Shown here piece by piece: positions 50,567 to 59,378 of a DNA stretch of 64,000 bases. The position numbers and the translations under genes are program-made. Each line of letters starts with the position of its first letter. The stretch's first letter is position 1. Source of the DNA: Paenibacillus sp. FSL H8-0548 (GTDB taxonomy: Bacteria > Bacillota > Bacilli > Paenibacillales > Paenibacillaceae); the NCBI RefSeq assembly GCF_038630985.1, contig NZ_CP152049.1, positions 6,687,501 to 6,751,500 of the forward strand. The letters run 5' to 3'. Below the pieces are notes generated by a model. The model was not told where the DNA came from and did no database searches. It saw only the letters and a program-made list of their open reading frames with translations.

Positions 50567-52039
50567 CTATAGACCGTATCCAGTTAGACGCCCACGCAGT
50601 CGACCAATAACCTTCTCTTTTCCTAATAAAGCAATCGATTGATTGAGGTCAGGCCCGTGAGTCTGCCCGGTAAGCGCAGCACGAATCGGCATAAATAGCT
50701 GCTTTCCTTTGAAGCCTGTTCCCTTCTGAACAGCCTTAATCATTTCTTTGATGCCATCCACCTGGAACGAGGATTCTCCCGCTTCGATCAGTGCCAGGAA
50801 GGCTTGAAGCACTGTAGGCACCTGCTCCTCAGCCAGCACCGCTAGCGCTTCCTCTTCATCCTCTACCGTATCACGGAAGAACAGCTCTGTCATTGGCACG
50901 ATTTCCGATGCATAGCGAAGTTTGTCCTGATGGAGTGCTACCAGATCAGTAGCCCATGCACGGCCTTCCGCATCAAGCTCGCTAGCTACAAGGCCTGCTT
51001 TCTGCAAGTGCGGCAAGCAAAGATCTACAACGCGCGCTAGATCCGCTTTCTTCAAATATTCATTGTTCATCCAGCTTAGCTTTTGCGTATCGAATACCGC
51101 AGGGCTTTTGCTTAAGCGTTCCGGGTTAAAGACAGACACCAGTTCGTCCCGAGTATAGATCTCCTGCTCACCCTCCGGCGACCAGCCGAGCAAGGTAATG
51201 AAGTTGAACATTGCCTCCGGCAAATAACCGAGATCATCGTACTGTGAAATAAACTGAATAATCGACTCATCACGTTTGCTCAGCTTCTTGCGCTGCTCAT
51301 TTACAATTAGCGTCATATGTCCAAATAGCGGAGGCTCCCAGCCAAAAGCTTCATAGATCATCAATTGACGCGGCGTATTGGAAATATGATCCTCACCGCG
51401 AAGAACATGGCTTATTTTCATCAAATAGTCATCCAGCACTACCGCAAAGTTATAGGTCGGTATTCCATCCTTCTTCACAATGACGAAATCGCCCATTTCT
51501 ACAGTATCGAAGCTAATTGAGCCTTTTACGATATCGTTAAACGCATAGGTCCGATTCTCAGGCACACGGAAACGAATACTCGGAACACGACCCTCAGCTT
51601 CAAAAGCCTGTATTTGCTCCTCCGTCAAATGGCGATGCTGTCCTGAATAACGAGGCGTTTCACCGCGCGCTGTTTGCTCATCCCGCTCCTTCTCAAGCTC
51701 TTCCTCAGAGCAGTAGCAGCGATATGCTAAACCGCGATCGATAAGCTGCTGCCAGTACTCATTGTAGATATCAAGACGCTCCGTCTGGCGATAAGGGCCA
51801 TAGCCGCCCCCAATATCAATACTCTCGTCCCAATCTATACCGAGCCATTTCAAATACTGTAGCTGACTTTCTTCCCCGCCTGCTACATTGCGCTTCACAT
51901 CCGTATCCTCAATACGAATGATAAGCTTTCCACCTTGATTTCTAGCAAATAAATAATTAAATAAGGCCGTTCTTGCATTGCCAATATGTAAATGTCCCGT
52001 CGGAGATGGGGCATAACGAACTCTAACCTCTGCTGTCAT
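50567..52039 (-). CDS. gltX: Glutamyl-tRNA synthetase (non-discriminating type likely)
   Basis: GltX charges tRNA-Glu and, in most Bacillales, also tRNA-Gln for later amidation. The 490-residue class I enzyme has the HIGH motif [20 protein letters not shown] (about residues 11-30), RIEDTD and KKLSKRDE (KMSKS-type, about 255). The ATG at 52039 has TAGAGGAGGTATTTGAA upstream. It lies between ispF and the cysE operon as in Bacillus subtilis. Confidence 0.96.
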   Translation of the reverse strand: MTAEVRVRYAPSPTGHLHIGNARTALFNYLFARNQGGKLIIRIEDTDVKRNVAGGEESQLQYLKWLGIDWDESIDIGGGYGPYRQTERLDIYNEYWQQLIDRGLAYRCYCSEEELEKERDEQTARGETPRYSGQHRHLTEEQIQAFEAEGRVPSIRFRVPENRTYAFNDIVKGSISFDTVEMGDFVIVKKDGIPTYNFAVVLDDYLMKISHVLRGEDHISNTPRQLMIYEAFGWEPPLFGHMTLIVNEQRKKLSKRDESIIQFISQYDDLGYLPEAMFNFITLLGWSPEGEQEIYTRDELVSVFNPERLSKSPAVFDTQKLSWMNNEYLKKADLARVVDLCLPHLQKAGLVASELDAEGRAWATDLVALHQDKLRYASEIVPMTELFFRDTVEDEEEALAVLAEEQVPTVLQAFLALIEAGESSFQVDGIKEMIKAVQKGTGFKGKQLFMPIRAALTGQTHGPDLNQSIALLGKEKVIGRLRGRLTGYGL

Positions 52040-52101
52040 TTCAAATACCTCCTCTAAATTTTGCTCACTCGAAAACATTCGCTAACGCTGAATATTTCCG
52101 A

Positions 52102-52584
52102 TCATAGCACATCCTTAATTAGACAGACAACGGATTGTGCAGCAATCCCTTCGCCGCGTCCTGCGAATCCCAGCTGCTCCGTGGTCGTAGCCTTCACATT
52201 CACCTGGGTTACATCTGCCTCGAGCGCCTTTGCAATAATTTCTGTCATTTGGGGAATGTAAGGAAGCATTTTGGGCCGCTGTGCAATAATAGTGGAATCA
52301 ATATTGCCTAGCTTATAGCCGCGCTCACGCACAAGCTTCCATACCTCCTCGAGCAATTTCAAGCTGTCGGCATCTTTAAATGCAGCGTCGGTATCAGGAA
52401 AATGCTTGCCGATATCGCCAAGCGCAAGTGCGCCTAAAATAGCGTCCGTTATCGTGTGCAGCAGCACGTCGGCATCCGAATGCCCGAGCAATCCCTTCTC
52501 ATACGGAATGGTTACTCCCCCAATGATACAGGGACGCCCTTCTACCAATTGGTGCACGTCAAATCCTTGTCCTACTCGAATCAT
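52102..52584 (-). CDS. ispF: 2-C-methyl-D-erythritol 2,4-cyclodiphosphate synthase
   Basis: IspF carries out the fifth step of the MEP isoprenoid pathway. The 160-residue protein starts [20 protein letters not shown] with the zinc ligands of DVH, and has the signature [28 protein letters not shown] and [11 protein letters not shown]. It overlaps ispD by four bases (ATGA), the usual coupled pair. Confidence 0.95.
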   Translation of the reverse strand: MIRVGQGFDVHQLVEGRPCIIGGVTIPYEKGLLGHSDADVLLHTITDAILGALALGDIGKHFPDTDAAFKDADSLKLLEEVWKLVRERGYKLGNIDSTIIAQRPKMLPYIPQMTEIIAKALEADVTQVNVKATTTEQLGFAGRGEGIAAQSVVCLIKDVL

Positions 52585-53300
52585 TCTTGCTCACCGTTCC
52601 TCTCTGCCTGATCGGCACGACGCTTTGCGAGCAAAAATTCCGCCCACGGCAAATCTTCAGGCGTCGTAATTTTTATATTTGTGTATTCGCCTTCCGCAAC
52701 AGTTACACTAGCGCCCATACGCTCAACCACCATCGCATCATCTGTCCCGATAAATTGCTCTGCCATTGCACGCTCATGCGCGTCCAGCAGCTGGACACGC
52801 CGAAAAGCTTGCGGCGTTTGAATCGCCCACAAGCTTCGGCGGTCAGGTGTTGAAACGATCATTCCCGCTTCATTCACTTGCTTTATCGTATCTTTAACCG
52901 GGACAGCGAGCACAGCAGCACCGCTTCGCTCAGCCTGCGTGCAGCACGCACGAACCGCAGCCGCCGTTACAAGCGGACGCACGCCGTCATGCACCATAAC
53001 CCAGTCCGTCGACAGCTCCTTCAAGCCGCAATAAACAGAATGCTGGCGTTCAGCTCCCCCGGCAACAATGCTCTTCACCTTTGTTACTGCATATTGCGAG
53101 GCCCAGTCCCGGCAGCGCTCTACGTCCTCGCTTCCAACTACGAGCACAATTTCCTTCACCGTATCCATCGACTCGAACAGCTCTAGCGTATGGACGAGAA
53201 TAGGCTTGTCCCCTAGCTGCAAATACTGCTTGCTCTCCTTAGTTCCCATCCTTGTGCCTCTTCCAGCTGCAACAACGATAACTCCCCAATCTGCTCCCAT
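52581..53300 (-). CDS. ispD: 2-C-methyl-D-erythritol 4-phosphate cytidylyltransferase
   Basis: IspD transfers CMP to MEP in the isoprenoid pathway. The 239-residue protein begins [20 protein letters not shown] with the nucleotide-binding loop AAGRGTRMG and has [13 protein letters not shown] and [12 protein letters not shown]. The ATG at 53300 has only a weak ribosome binding site (GGGTTGAG). The C-terminus is extended by a charged tail that overlaps ispF. Repeat copy E lies upstream. Confidence 0.94.
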   Translation of the reverse strand: MGADWGVIVVAAGRGTRMGTKESKQYLQLGDKPILVHTLELFESMDTVKEIVLVVGSEDVERCRDWASQYAVTKVKSIVAGGAERQHSVYCGLKELSTDWVMVHDGVRPLVTAAAVRACCTQAERSGAAVLAVPVKDTIKQVNEAGMIVSTPDRRSLWAIQTPQAFRRVQLLDAHERAMAEQFIGTDDAMVVERMGASVTVAEGEYTNIKITTPEDLPWAEFLLAKRRADQAERNGEQE

Positions 53301-53325
53301 GACTCAACCCGCCTCACACTGTGTT

Positions 53326-53407
53326 AAAGCATATGCGTCTATAAGACTCGCATCTATAAACCCATTTATGCTTCACTGCGAAACGAGCTTTTTCCGCCAT
53401 CCGGCGG
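53326..53407 (-). repeat. Dispersed palindromic repeat, copy E
   Basis: The plus strand shows AAGCATATGCGTCTATAAGA (53327-53346) with a degenerate complementary arm to 53373, then CACTGCGAAACGAGCTTTTT and CCGCCATCCGGCGG. On the minus strand the order matches copies A and C. It lies between yacL and ispD. Confidence 0.6.
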
Positions 53408-53449
53408 CGTTAGCCGTTTGCGCTTAAACAATAGTACTATCATACCTTG

Positions 53450-54547
53450 TTACAGCGCTTTTTCCAACAGCTTAGGCTTAGCGAATATCATTCGGCCTGC
53501 TGACGTTTGCAGCACGCTCGTCACGAGCACTTCCATCGTGTTGCCGATATATTCACGTCCGCCTTCCACTACGATCATCGTGCCGTCATCCAAATAAGCG
53601 ACGCCTTGTCCATGCTCTTTGCCGTCTTTTATCACTTGAACAATGATTTCTTCTCCCGGCAGGACTACAGGCTTCACTGCATTAGCCAAATCATTAATAT
53701 TAAGTACCGATACGCCTTGCAGCTCGCAAACTTTATTTAAATTAAAATCATTCGTAACAACCTTGCCATGAAGCGCCTTAGCCAGCTTTACAAGCTTGCT
53801 GTCCACTTCACCGATTTCCTCGAAGTCTCCCTCGTAAATAAGAACCTTCACATCGAGCTCTTTCTGAATCTTGTTCAAAATATCAAGCCCGCGCCGTCCC
53901 CTATTCCTCTTCAACAGATCTGAAGAATCAGCAATATGCTGAAGCTCCTCGAGCACAAATTCTGGAATAACAAGAGTGCCTTCAATAAAGCCTGTCTTGC
54001 AGATGTCTGCAATACGACCATCAATGATTACGCTTGTATCAAGTATCTTATGTTCCTCATAGCCGCCAGCCTCATCTACAGGAGATACGCTTCTGCGTCT
54101 CTCAAGCAAAGCTGCAAATCCCTCTGCAAGCTCCTCCTGTTTGTGCAAACCGATATGCATGCCCAAATAACCGAAGCCTATCATCATAACCGCAGGAATA
54201 AGCCTCCCCATTCCCTCCAGAGCGGATACTGCCGGATAAATCAATACAGTCAATAACAGCCCTGCGAGCAGCCCTCCTGCGCCTGCAATCAGCTTTGGCA
54301 TCGGTAGTGCTGCTGCCTGCTCTGCGCCCTTGTGCATATAGCGAATGATTTGTCCTGCTAGCATCGTTGCCAAAACCACACCAAAAACCGCGCCAATGGC
54401 TACATTCATGTAATAAGTGCCGGATCGCTGCATCATTCCAAAGGATGAGCCTGACCATACGGCCGCTCCGTTGATCCATCCGTATACTTCACCGCCAGCC
54501 ATACCACCAAACAACATACCCATTATTTGAATTATTCGTCTAACCAT
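53450..54547 (-). CDS. yacL: PIN/TRAM-domain membrane protein YacL
   Basis: The 365-residue protein has four hydrophobic segments in its N-terminal third, a PIN domain starting [15 protein letters not shown] (about residues 169-183) with later acidic residues, and a C-terminal TRAM domain ([20 protein letters not shown], about 293-312). PIN domains are often RNases; in YacL the activity is not established. The start ATG follows AATGGAGGTGAACC. It lies between disA/pssA and ispD as in Bacillus, where carD-yacL-ispD occur. Confidence 0.85.
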   Translation of the reverse strand: MVRRIIQIMGMLFGGMAGGEVYGWINGAAVWSGSSFGMMQRSGTYYMNVAIGAVFGVVLATMLAGQIIRYMHKGAEQAAALPMPKLIAGAGGLLAGLLLTVLIYPAVSALEGMGRLIPAVMMIGFGYLGMHIGLHKQEELAEGFAALLERRRSVSPVDEAGGYEEHKILDTSVIIDGRIADICKTGFIEGTLVIPEFVLEELQHIADSSDLLKRNRGRRGLDILNKIQKELDVKVLIYEGDFEEIGEVDSKLVKLAKALHGKVVTNDFNLNKVCELQGVSVLNINDLANAVKPVVLPGEEIIVQVIKDGKEHGQGVAYLDDGTMIVVEGGREYIGNTMEVLVTSVLQTSAGRMIFAKPKLLEKAL

Positions 54548-54647
54548 TATGGTTCACCTCCATTACAATTATGTTCCAATAATTGCCTTGTTAACCCTAG
54601 GGGCGGCTACAAATTACAAAGATTTATAATTTTTAATAATTCATATT

Positions 54648-54676
54648 TTGAAAAGACGGCATAAGAAGCTTATAAT
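54648..54676 (+). promoter_or_regulatory. Sigma-A promoter of the plus-strand gene at 54.7 kb
   Basis: TTGAAA, 17 bases, TATAAT, followed by the start of the gene 48 bp further on. Confidence 0.75.
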
Positions 54677-54723
54677 GTAAATTAAGATCGCATCCTAAGA
54701 GGGTGGTGAAAGAGGTGAAACCA

Positions 54724-55119
54724 ATGAGTGCTCCTACACTGGATCAATTTCAACAGCAAGTATCCGAATTGCTTCTCCGGCACCGCAGCTTACTAGATGT
54801 TATGTCAAAATTCGGTCAATCAGGCGCTACTGTTAACCGGGCGGTCACGAAAGCTGTAACAGACTGCGGCTGTATCGAGTTAAACGCTAAGAAACAGCAG
54901 TATTCCAACGATTCTGATCTTGAAAATGCCAAGGAAACACTGCAAAGTCATCTCTCCGGAGCCGTCTGCGAGAACTGCCGCGACGTACTGAAGGCCGATT
55001 TAGGCCGCAACTTATTTTATATGACTGCTTTATGTAATCTGCTCGATATTCAGCTCGATGAGGTTATCGCTGATGAATACGACAAATGCACTACATTAGG
55101 GCTGTTTAATTTAACGTAA
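54724..55119 (+). CDS. Conserved protein of unknown function with CGC and CENC motifs
   Basis: The 131-residue protein begins MSAPTLDQFQQQVSELLLRH and looks like a family widespread in Bacillales, which I think is labelled DUF1573 in databases. I cannot give a function. It is mainly helical, has cysteine pairs TDCGCIEL (about residue 45) and AVCENCRDVL (about 84), and a C-terminal part (ALCNLLDIQLDEVIADEYDK) that faintly recalls MazG-type pyrophosphohydrolase helices but lacks their acidic motif. The ATG at 54724, with GAGGTG six bases upstream, is preferred to GTGs at 54703-54706. It is the only plus-strand gene in the right half. Confidence 0.82.
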   Translation: MSAPTLDQFQQQVSELLLRHRSLLDVMSKFGQSGATVNRAVTKAVTDCGCIELNAKKQQYSNDSDLENAKETLQSHLSGAVCENCRDVLKADLGRNLFYMTALCNLLDIQLDEVIADEYDKCTTLGLFNLT

Positions 55120-55127
55120 ATAGAAAC

Positions 55128-55171
55128 AAACAAGAAGCTTGAGGATATTTTCTCCTCAAAGCTTCTTGTTT
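55128..55171 (+). terminator. Intrinsic terminator after the plus-strand gene
   Basis: AACAAGAAGCTTGAGGA pairs with TCCTCAAAGCTTCTTGTT, followed by T-rich sequence on the plus strand. Confidence 0.8.
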
Positions 55172-55200
55172 TGTATGGATAGAGTTTATTAACTTATATG

Positions 55201-55250
55201 AAAATAAAAATAGCGCTCCTAACCACAAAACATTGTGATTAGAAACGCTA
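55201..55250 (-). terminator. Intrinsic terminator after pssA
   Basis: Minus-strand TAGCGTTTCTAATCACAA pairs with TTGTGGTTAGGAGCGCTA, followed by TTTTTATTTT. It faces the previous terminator, so the two convergent units are isolated. Confidence 0.85.
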
Positions 55251-55272
55251 TGCTCTTCGTAATCGTAAAGGC

Positions 55273-56019
55273 TTAAGCTGGCTTCTCTGATTTAACAGAA
55301 TCGTCAGCAGCTTCATCCTTTTTTTTTCGTTTGCGATTTTTCTTGGGCAAACGTCGTTCAACGTTTTTTTTTAGGCCGTACAGCGCGTAAAGCAGCAGCG
55401 GTACGAATAATATTTTAGATAGGTCATTTTTAAACACTAAGCCTAAAATAACAGATACCACAATAATAATCGGCACTACCCATACTGCGCTCTTTGGAAT
55501 GCCTACCTTCTTGAAATTCGGATATTTAATGGTGCTGACCATTAGCAAAGCAAGCACGAGCGTGCTCGTAAGCAGCACAGAAACGTAAATGTCATTCTTG
55601 AATAAAGCTAATGTAGCAAGCACACCGCCTGCCGCTGGAATCGGAAGTCCGATAAAGTAACCAGGCGCACTTGAAATGACATTGAAGCGAGCAAGCCGGA
55701 GCGCGCCGCAAATCGGAAACAATGCCGTTATAATCCATGCAAGCGCTGGATTCAAATCTTGAAACGCAACTACATACATAATAAATGCAGGAGCTACACC
55801 AAATGAAATCACATCGGATAAAGAATCAAGCTCTTTACCAAATTCACTTTGAACGTTTAGCGCCCGAGCAACGCGTCCGTCTACACCGTCGAGCAGCATC
55901 GCGATCAATACCATCATGGCTGCCGTATCTGGTTTTTCATTAAATACAAGAATGATGGCGATTACCCCTAGAAAAAGGTTCCCCACCGTGAGAAGGCTCG
56001 GTATCGATTTTACGATCAT
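55273..56019 (-). CDS. pssA: CDP-diacylglycerol-serine O-phosphatidyltransferase
   Basis: PssA makes phosphatidylserine, the precursor of phosphatidylethanolamine. The 248-residue membrane protein has the CDP-alcohol phosphotransferase motif D-x2-DG-x2-AR-x8-G-x3-D-x3-D within LDGVDGRVARALNVQSEFG and KELDSLSD (residues about 44-70) and several membrane segments, and ends in a basic, then acidic tail. The ATG at 56019 has GAGGTGGAAAAG upstream. In Bacillus subtilis pssA lies elsewhere, so this placement after disA is a lineage-specific arrangement. Confidence 0.92.
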   Translation of the reverse strand: MIVKSIPSLLTVGNLFLGVIAIILVFNEKPDTAAMMVLIAMLLDGVDGRVARALNVQSEFGKELDSLSDVISFGVAPAFIMYVVAFQDLNPALAWIITALFPICGALRLARFNVISSAPGYFIGLPIPAAGGVLATLALFKNDIYVSVLLTSTLVLALLMVSTIKYPNFKKVGIPKSAVWVVPIIIVVSVILGLVFKNDLSKILFVPLLLYALYGLKKNVERRLPKKNRKRKKKDEAADDSVKSEKPA

Positions 56020-56105
56020 CTTTTCCACCTCTTCTCTACTATGCCCCAAAACCTTAGCGAATGTACCTTAGGCTGCAGAATCACATTCAATCCATTGTAT
56101 GGGAT

Positions 56106-57182
56106 TTAAATTTGCCTGTCAATGAACATCTGCTCTTGTATGCGCTTCAAACCGTCCTTGATCGCACGTGCCCGCACCTCGCCGATGCCCTCTACCTCGT
56201 CTAATTCTTCAATCGTTGCCATCAAAATATGAGGCAGCCGTCCAAAGCGTTCAATCAGATTGTTCATAATAATGAGCGGCAATCTAGGGATCTTGTTCAG
56301 GAGGCGATAGCCTCGCGGAGAGACCGACTCGTCGTTTATGTTGTTCGTATGTGTATAGCCAATCAACCTTATAATTGGAGGAGCATCCAGCAGCTCATCT
56401 GAGCTTAGCTTCTTTAGGCCAGCACGTATTTCCCTAATCTTCTCATCCGAGTTTTCTTTGGCGTAATCCCTAAGCAGGTACCACGCATCCTCTTCTACTC
56501 CGCCGACAAGCTCATCCATTTGCATGCTGATGAGACGGCCTTCCGTTCCCAGCTCATTGACGTATCGTTTGATTTCCAGCTTAATTCGCAGTACCATCTC
56601 CACACGTTGAATAACATGTGCAACCTCCTGCAAGGTGACAAGCTCCTCAAACTCCAGCGCAGATAAATTAGTAAAGGATTGGCTAAGCACCGCTTTATAT
56701 TTCTCGAGTGTCTGAATGGCTTGGTTCGCCTTAGTCAAAATAACGCCCATATCCTTCAGTGAATAACGAAGATTCCCTTGATACAAAGTAATAATGTTAC
56801 GCCGCTGAGAAATCGACACAACGAGTTTCCCCGTTTGTTTCGCTACACGTTCAGCCGTTCGGTGACGTATTCCCGTTTCGATTGACGGAATTGAGCTGTT
56901 CGGTATAAGCTGCGTATTCGCATATAAAATGCGGCGCATATCCTCGCTTAAAATAATCGCGCCATCCATTTTGGCAAGCTCATATAAGTAGTTTGGCGAA
57001 AAATCGCAGTTAATGGAGAAGCCTCCATCAACGACCTCCATAACCTCCGGACTGTACCCTACAACTAGCAACGCCCCTGTTTTCGCCCGAAGCACATTCT
57101 CAAGCCCATCACGAAAAGGGGTGCCTGGTGCGACTAGTTGCAACAATTGATTCATAACTTCAAGCTGAGTTGGTTCCTTCAT
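56106..57182 (-). CDS. disA: DNA integrity scanning diadenylate cyclase DisA
   Basis: DisA makes c-di-AMP and scans DNA for branched lesions. The 358-residue protein has the N-terminal DAC domain with [13 protein letters not shown] and the [17 protein letters not shown] motif (about 105-122), a helical linker and a C-terminal HhH domain ([20 protein letters not shown]). The ATG at 57182 is six bases after GGGGG; 57185 is also possible. It follows the radA stop with 10 bases of spacer, the standard radA-disA pair. Confidence 0.95.
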   Translation of the reverse strand: MKEPTQLEVMNQLLQLVAPGTPFRDGLENVLRAKTGALLVVGYSPEVMEVVDGGFSINCDFSPNYLYELAKMDGAIILSEDMRRILYANTQLIPNSSIPSIETGIRHRTAERVAKQTGKLVVSISQRRNIITLYQGNLRYSLKDMGVILTKANQAIQTLEKYKAVLSQSFTNLSALEFEELVTLQEVAHVIQRVEMVLRIKLEIKRYVNELGTEGRLISMQMDELVGGVEEDAWYLLRDYAKENSDEKIREIRAGLKKLSSDELLDAPPIIRLIGYTHTNNINDESVSPRGYRLLNKIPRLPLIIMNNLIERFGRLPHILMATIEELDEVEGIGEVRARAIKDGLKRIQEQMFIDRQI

Positions 57183-57192
57183 CATCTGCCCC

Positions 57193-58560
57193 CTATCCAA
57201 GCGCTGCCTTAAGTGCTTCTGACACTGTGCTTACGCCAATAATTTCGATGCCTGTGGGCGGCTTCCAGCCCTTTAAGCTTTTCTCAGGCATAATAACACG
57301 TTTAAAGCCAAGCTTCTCTGCTTCCTTGACCCGCTGCTCTGCACGCGATACGCCACGCACCTCACCTGTTAGCCCGATCTCGCCAAAAATGACATCATAA
57401 GGCTTTGTCGGAGCATCCCGAAAGCTCGAGGCTATGCTGACTGCAGCTGCAAGATCGACTGCCGGCTCATCCAGCTTTACTCCGCCCGCAACGTTCAAAT
57501 AGGCATCCTGCGTTTGTAGAAACATCCCGTTTCGCTTCTCGAGCACCGCAATAATAAGTGCCATGCGATTATGGTCAATGCCTGTGGACATTCTTCGCGG
57601 AGAAGGAAAATTAGTTGTTGCCACAAGCGCCTGCAGCTCTACCAGCACAGGTCTTGTTCCTTCCATGCTCGCTACTACCGTTGATCCTGATACACCTAGC
57701 GGACGCTCCGACAAAAACAATTCCGATGGGTTGGAAACCTCTCTTAGTCCTTCCTCACCCATTTCGAAAATGCCAATCTCGTTTGTCGAGCCGAAGCGAT
57801 TTTTTACAGCCCGCAAAATGCGATACGTATGATGACGCTCCCCTTCAAAATAAAGGACACAATCGACCATATGCTCCAGCAGCCGCGGCCCTGCAATAGC
57901 GCCTTCCTTCGTAACATGACCTACAAGCACCGTTGCAATTCCTTTAATTTTGGCTACCCTCATAAAATGCGCTGCGCATTCGCGCACTTGTGACACACTT
58001 CCAGGGGCCGATTGCACATTCGGATCATAAACCGTTTGAATCGAATCAATGACGAGGAAATCAGGCTGAACCGACTCAATCGCATCATTAATTTGCTCCA
58101 TATTGGTCTCGCATAATACATACAGCGATTCCGTCAGCGCGCCTAGTCGATCAGCTCTAAGTCTCGTTTGGCGCACTGATTCCTCCCCAGAAATATAGAG
58201 AACCTTAAGTCCCTTCACTGCAAGAGCATGAGAGGTTTGCAGCAGCAGCGTTGATTTTCCGATACCGGGGTCCCCTCCCACAAGAATAAGAGAGCCTGGA
58301 ACAACGCCCCCGCCAAGCACACGGTTAAGCTCAAGCATCTTTGTTTCAATACGAGGCTCTTGCCCACTTTCTATATGTATGATGGACTGCGGCTTTTCTT
58401 TCGCATGAAACGATGACATTCCGACGCCCTTCGTCTTCACAACGGTTTCTTTCTCTTCTACCATCGAGTTCCAAGCGTGGCAGCCTGGGCATTTTCCTAG
58501 CCATTTCGCCGCTTCGGTGCCACATTCAGTACAAACAAACTTTGTTTTAATTTTGGCCAT
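57193..58560 (-). CDS. radA: DNA repair protein RadA (Sms)
   Basis: RadA is a RecA-like helicase acting on recombination intermediates. The 455-residue protein has the N-terminal zinc finger [18 protein letters not shown] (residues about 10-27), Walker [14 protein letters not shown], the RadA-specific [11 protein letters not shown] and a Lon-like C-terminal domain. The ATG at 58560 gives [14 protein letters not shown]; the upstream frame to 58614 lacks support. It is separated from clpC by a heme-monooxygenase-like gene and a DnaA-box-like cluster. Confidence 0.95.
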   Translation of the reverse strand: MAKIKTKFVCTECGTEAAKWLGKCPGCHAWNSMVEEKETVVKTKGVGMSSFHAKEKPQSIIHIESGQEPRIETKMLELNRVLGGGVVPGSLILVGGDPGIGKSTLLLQTSHALAVKGLKVLYISGEESVRQTRLRADRLGALTESLYVLCETNMEQINDAIESVQPDFLVIDSIQTVYDPNVQSAPGSVSQVRECAAHFMRVAKIKGIATVLVGHVTKEGAIAGPRLLEHMVDCVLYFEGERHHTYRILRAVKNRFGSTNEIGIFEMGEEGLREVSNPSELFLSERPLGVSGSTVVASMEGTRPVLVELQALVATTNFPSPRRMSTGIDHNRMALIIAVLEKRNGMFLQTQDAYLNVAGGVKLDEPAVDLAAAVSIASSFRDAPTKPYDVIFGEIGLTGEVRGVSRAEQRVKEAEKLGFKRVIMPEKSLKGWKPPTGIEIIGVSTVSEALKAALG

Positions 58561-58677
58561 TCTGTACTCCTTAAACGTTATGGGGCTGCGTTGCCTTCTA
58601 AAGCCGTCCCTCACGATCTTCTTATCAATGACACTAAGTAAAGTTTAACATTTAATCAGTTAGGTATAAACCCACAT

Positions 58678-58849
58678 TGTTGATAAATAACTGGATCAGC
58701 GCTCCTATTATTCGTTTTCCACAATTAATCTAGTCCCTTATTAGAAATAAAAATTATATCCACAGACTTATTAACATTTAATCAACATTATCCACAGGTC
58801 TTCAACATAAAATAGACATAAAAAAGCTCCCGTTATCCACAGTGGATAA
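58678..58849. promoter_or_regulatory. Cluster of DnaA-box-like 9-mers upstream of radA
   Basis: Six matches to TTATCCACA or its complement: TGTTGATAA (58678), TTTTCCACA (58715), ATATCCACA (58756), perfect TTATCCACA at 58788 and 58833, and AGTGGATAA (58841). All but the two perfect ones have one mismatch. The density suggests a DnaA-binding region outside oriC. Confidence 0.55.
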
Positions 58850-58855
58850 GGAAGC
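58820..58855 (-). terminator. Terminator after the heme-monooxygenase-like gene, containing DnaA-box sequences
   Basis: Minus-strand GCTTCCTTATCCACT pairs with GTGGATAACGGGAGC, followed by TTTTTT. The stem arms are formed by two opposed DnaA-box-like sequences. Confidence 0.8.
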
Positions 58856-58892
58856 AATTTAAGATGCCCGTTTATAAGGATGATTAGTCTAA

Positions 58893-59246
58893 TCAAATCC
58901 CAATTACAGCTCCAGCTTGTCTCGCAACCAGTACGCGATGAATCGTCAGCTGCGAGCCCAGCATGACGCTTTCCGCTGGTTTGCCATCTTCACCATGCTG
59001 CTGGCTTCCCTTATGCGCATGGGCTTGACGGAATGATTCGCTGTTTACCCAGCCCTCGAAGGACGCTTTATTTTCCCAGGTCGTACTGACTTTAAGCTCG
59101 TCGTGTTCCTCTAAGCCCTCCGTCAGCAATACCTCCATACGTACAAATCCAGCAGACGAATCAATTCCTTTTGAGTTTTGAAAACGTTTGGCGACCGACT
59201 CGCCATGACCTGATTTTACTTTTATCGTATTGGTAACAACGATCAT
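58893..59246 (-). CDS. Antibiotic biosynthesis monooxygenase-domain protein, heme-degrading (HmoA/IsdG) type
   Basis: The 117-residue protein starts MIVVTNTIKVKSGHGESVAK and has the dimeric ABM ferredoxin-like fold features: KGIDSSAGFVRMEVLLTE and TWENKASFEGWVNSESFRQA with AHAHKG, resembling Bacillus HmoA and HmoB that release iron from heme. A near-perfect Fur box overlapping its promoter supports an iron-acquisition role. It is inserted between clpC and radA, which are adjacent in Bacillus subtilis. TAGGAGGAACAACA precedes the ATG. Confidence 0.82.
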   Translation of the reverse strand: MIVVTNTIKVKSGHGESVAKRFQNSKGIDSSAGFVRMEVLLTEGLEEHDELKVSTTWENKASFEGWVNSESFRQAHAHKGSQQHGEDGKPAESVMLGSQLTIHRVLVARQAGAVIGI

Positions 59247-59282
59247 TGTTGTTCCTCCTATTCACTTTTAATCCTTAATTTC

Positions 59283-59310
59283 ATTATACGATAATGATTC
59301 TCATTGTCAA
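59283..59310 (-). promoter_or_regulatory. Promoter with overlapping Fur box of the heme-monooxygenase-like gene
   Basis: On the minus strand TTGACA, 16 bases, TATAAT. The 19-mer GATAATGATTCTCATTGTC (plus strand, 59290-59308) matches the Fur consensus at 17 of 19 positions and covers the spacer, so iron-loaded Fur would block the polymerase. Confidence 0.85.
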
Positions 59311-59328
59311 TTATTCATATAAATTTAA

Positions 59329-59365
59329 ACAGCCCCGCCAGCTATATTTCAAGCTGCGGGACTGT
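59329..59365 (-). terminator. Intrinsic terminator after clpC
   Basis: Minus-strand ACAGTCCCGCAGCT pairs with AGCTGGCGGGGCTGT, followed by TTTAAATTT. It lies just before the Fur-controlled promoter. Confidence 0.8.
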
Positions 59366-59378
59366 TAGTCATTCTATT

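Noticed and set aside
58678..58849. Chromosomal origin of replication
   Set aside because: DnaA boxes are present, but there is no dnaA, dnaN or rpmH nearby and no clear unwinding element; an off-origin cluster is more likely.
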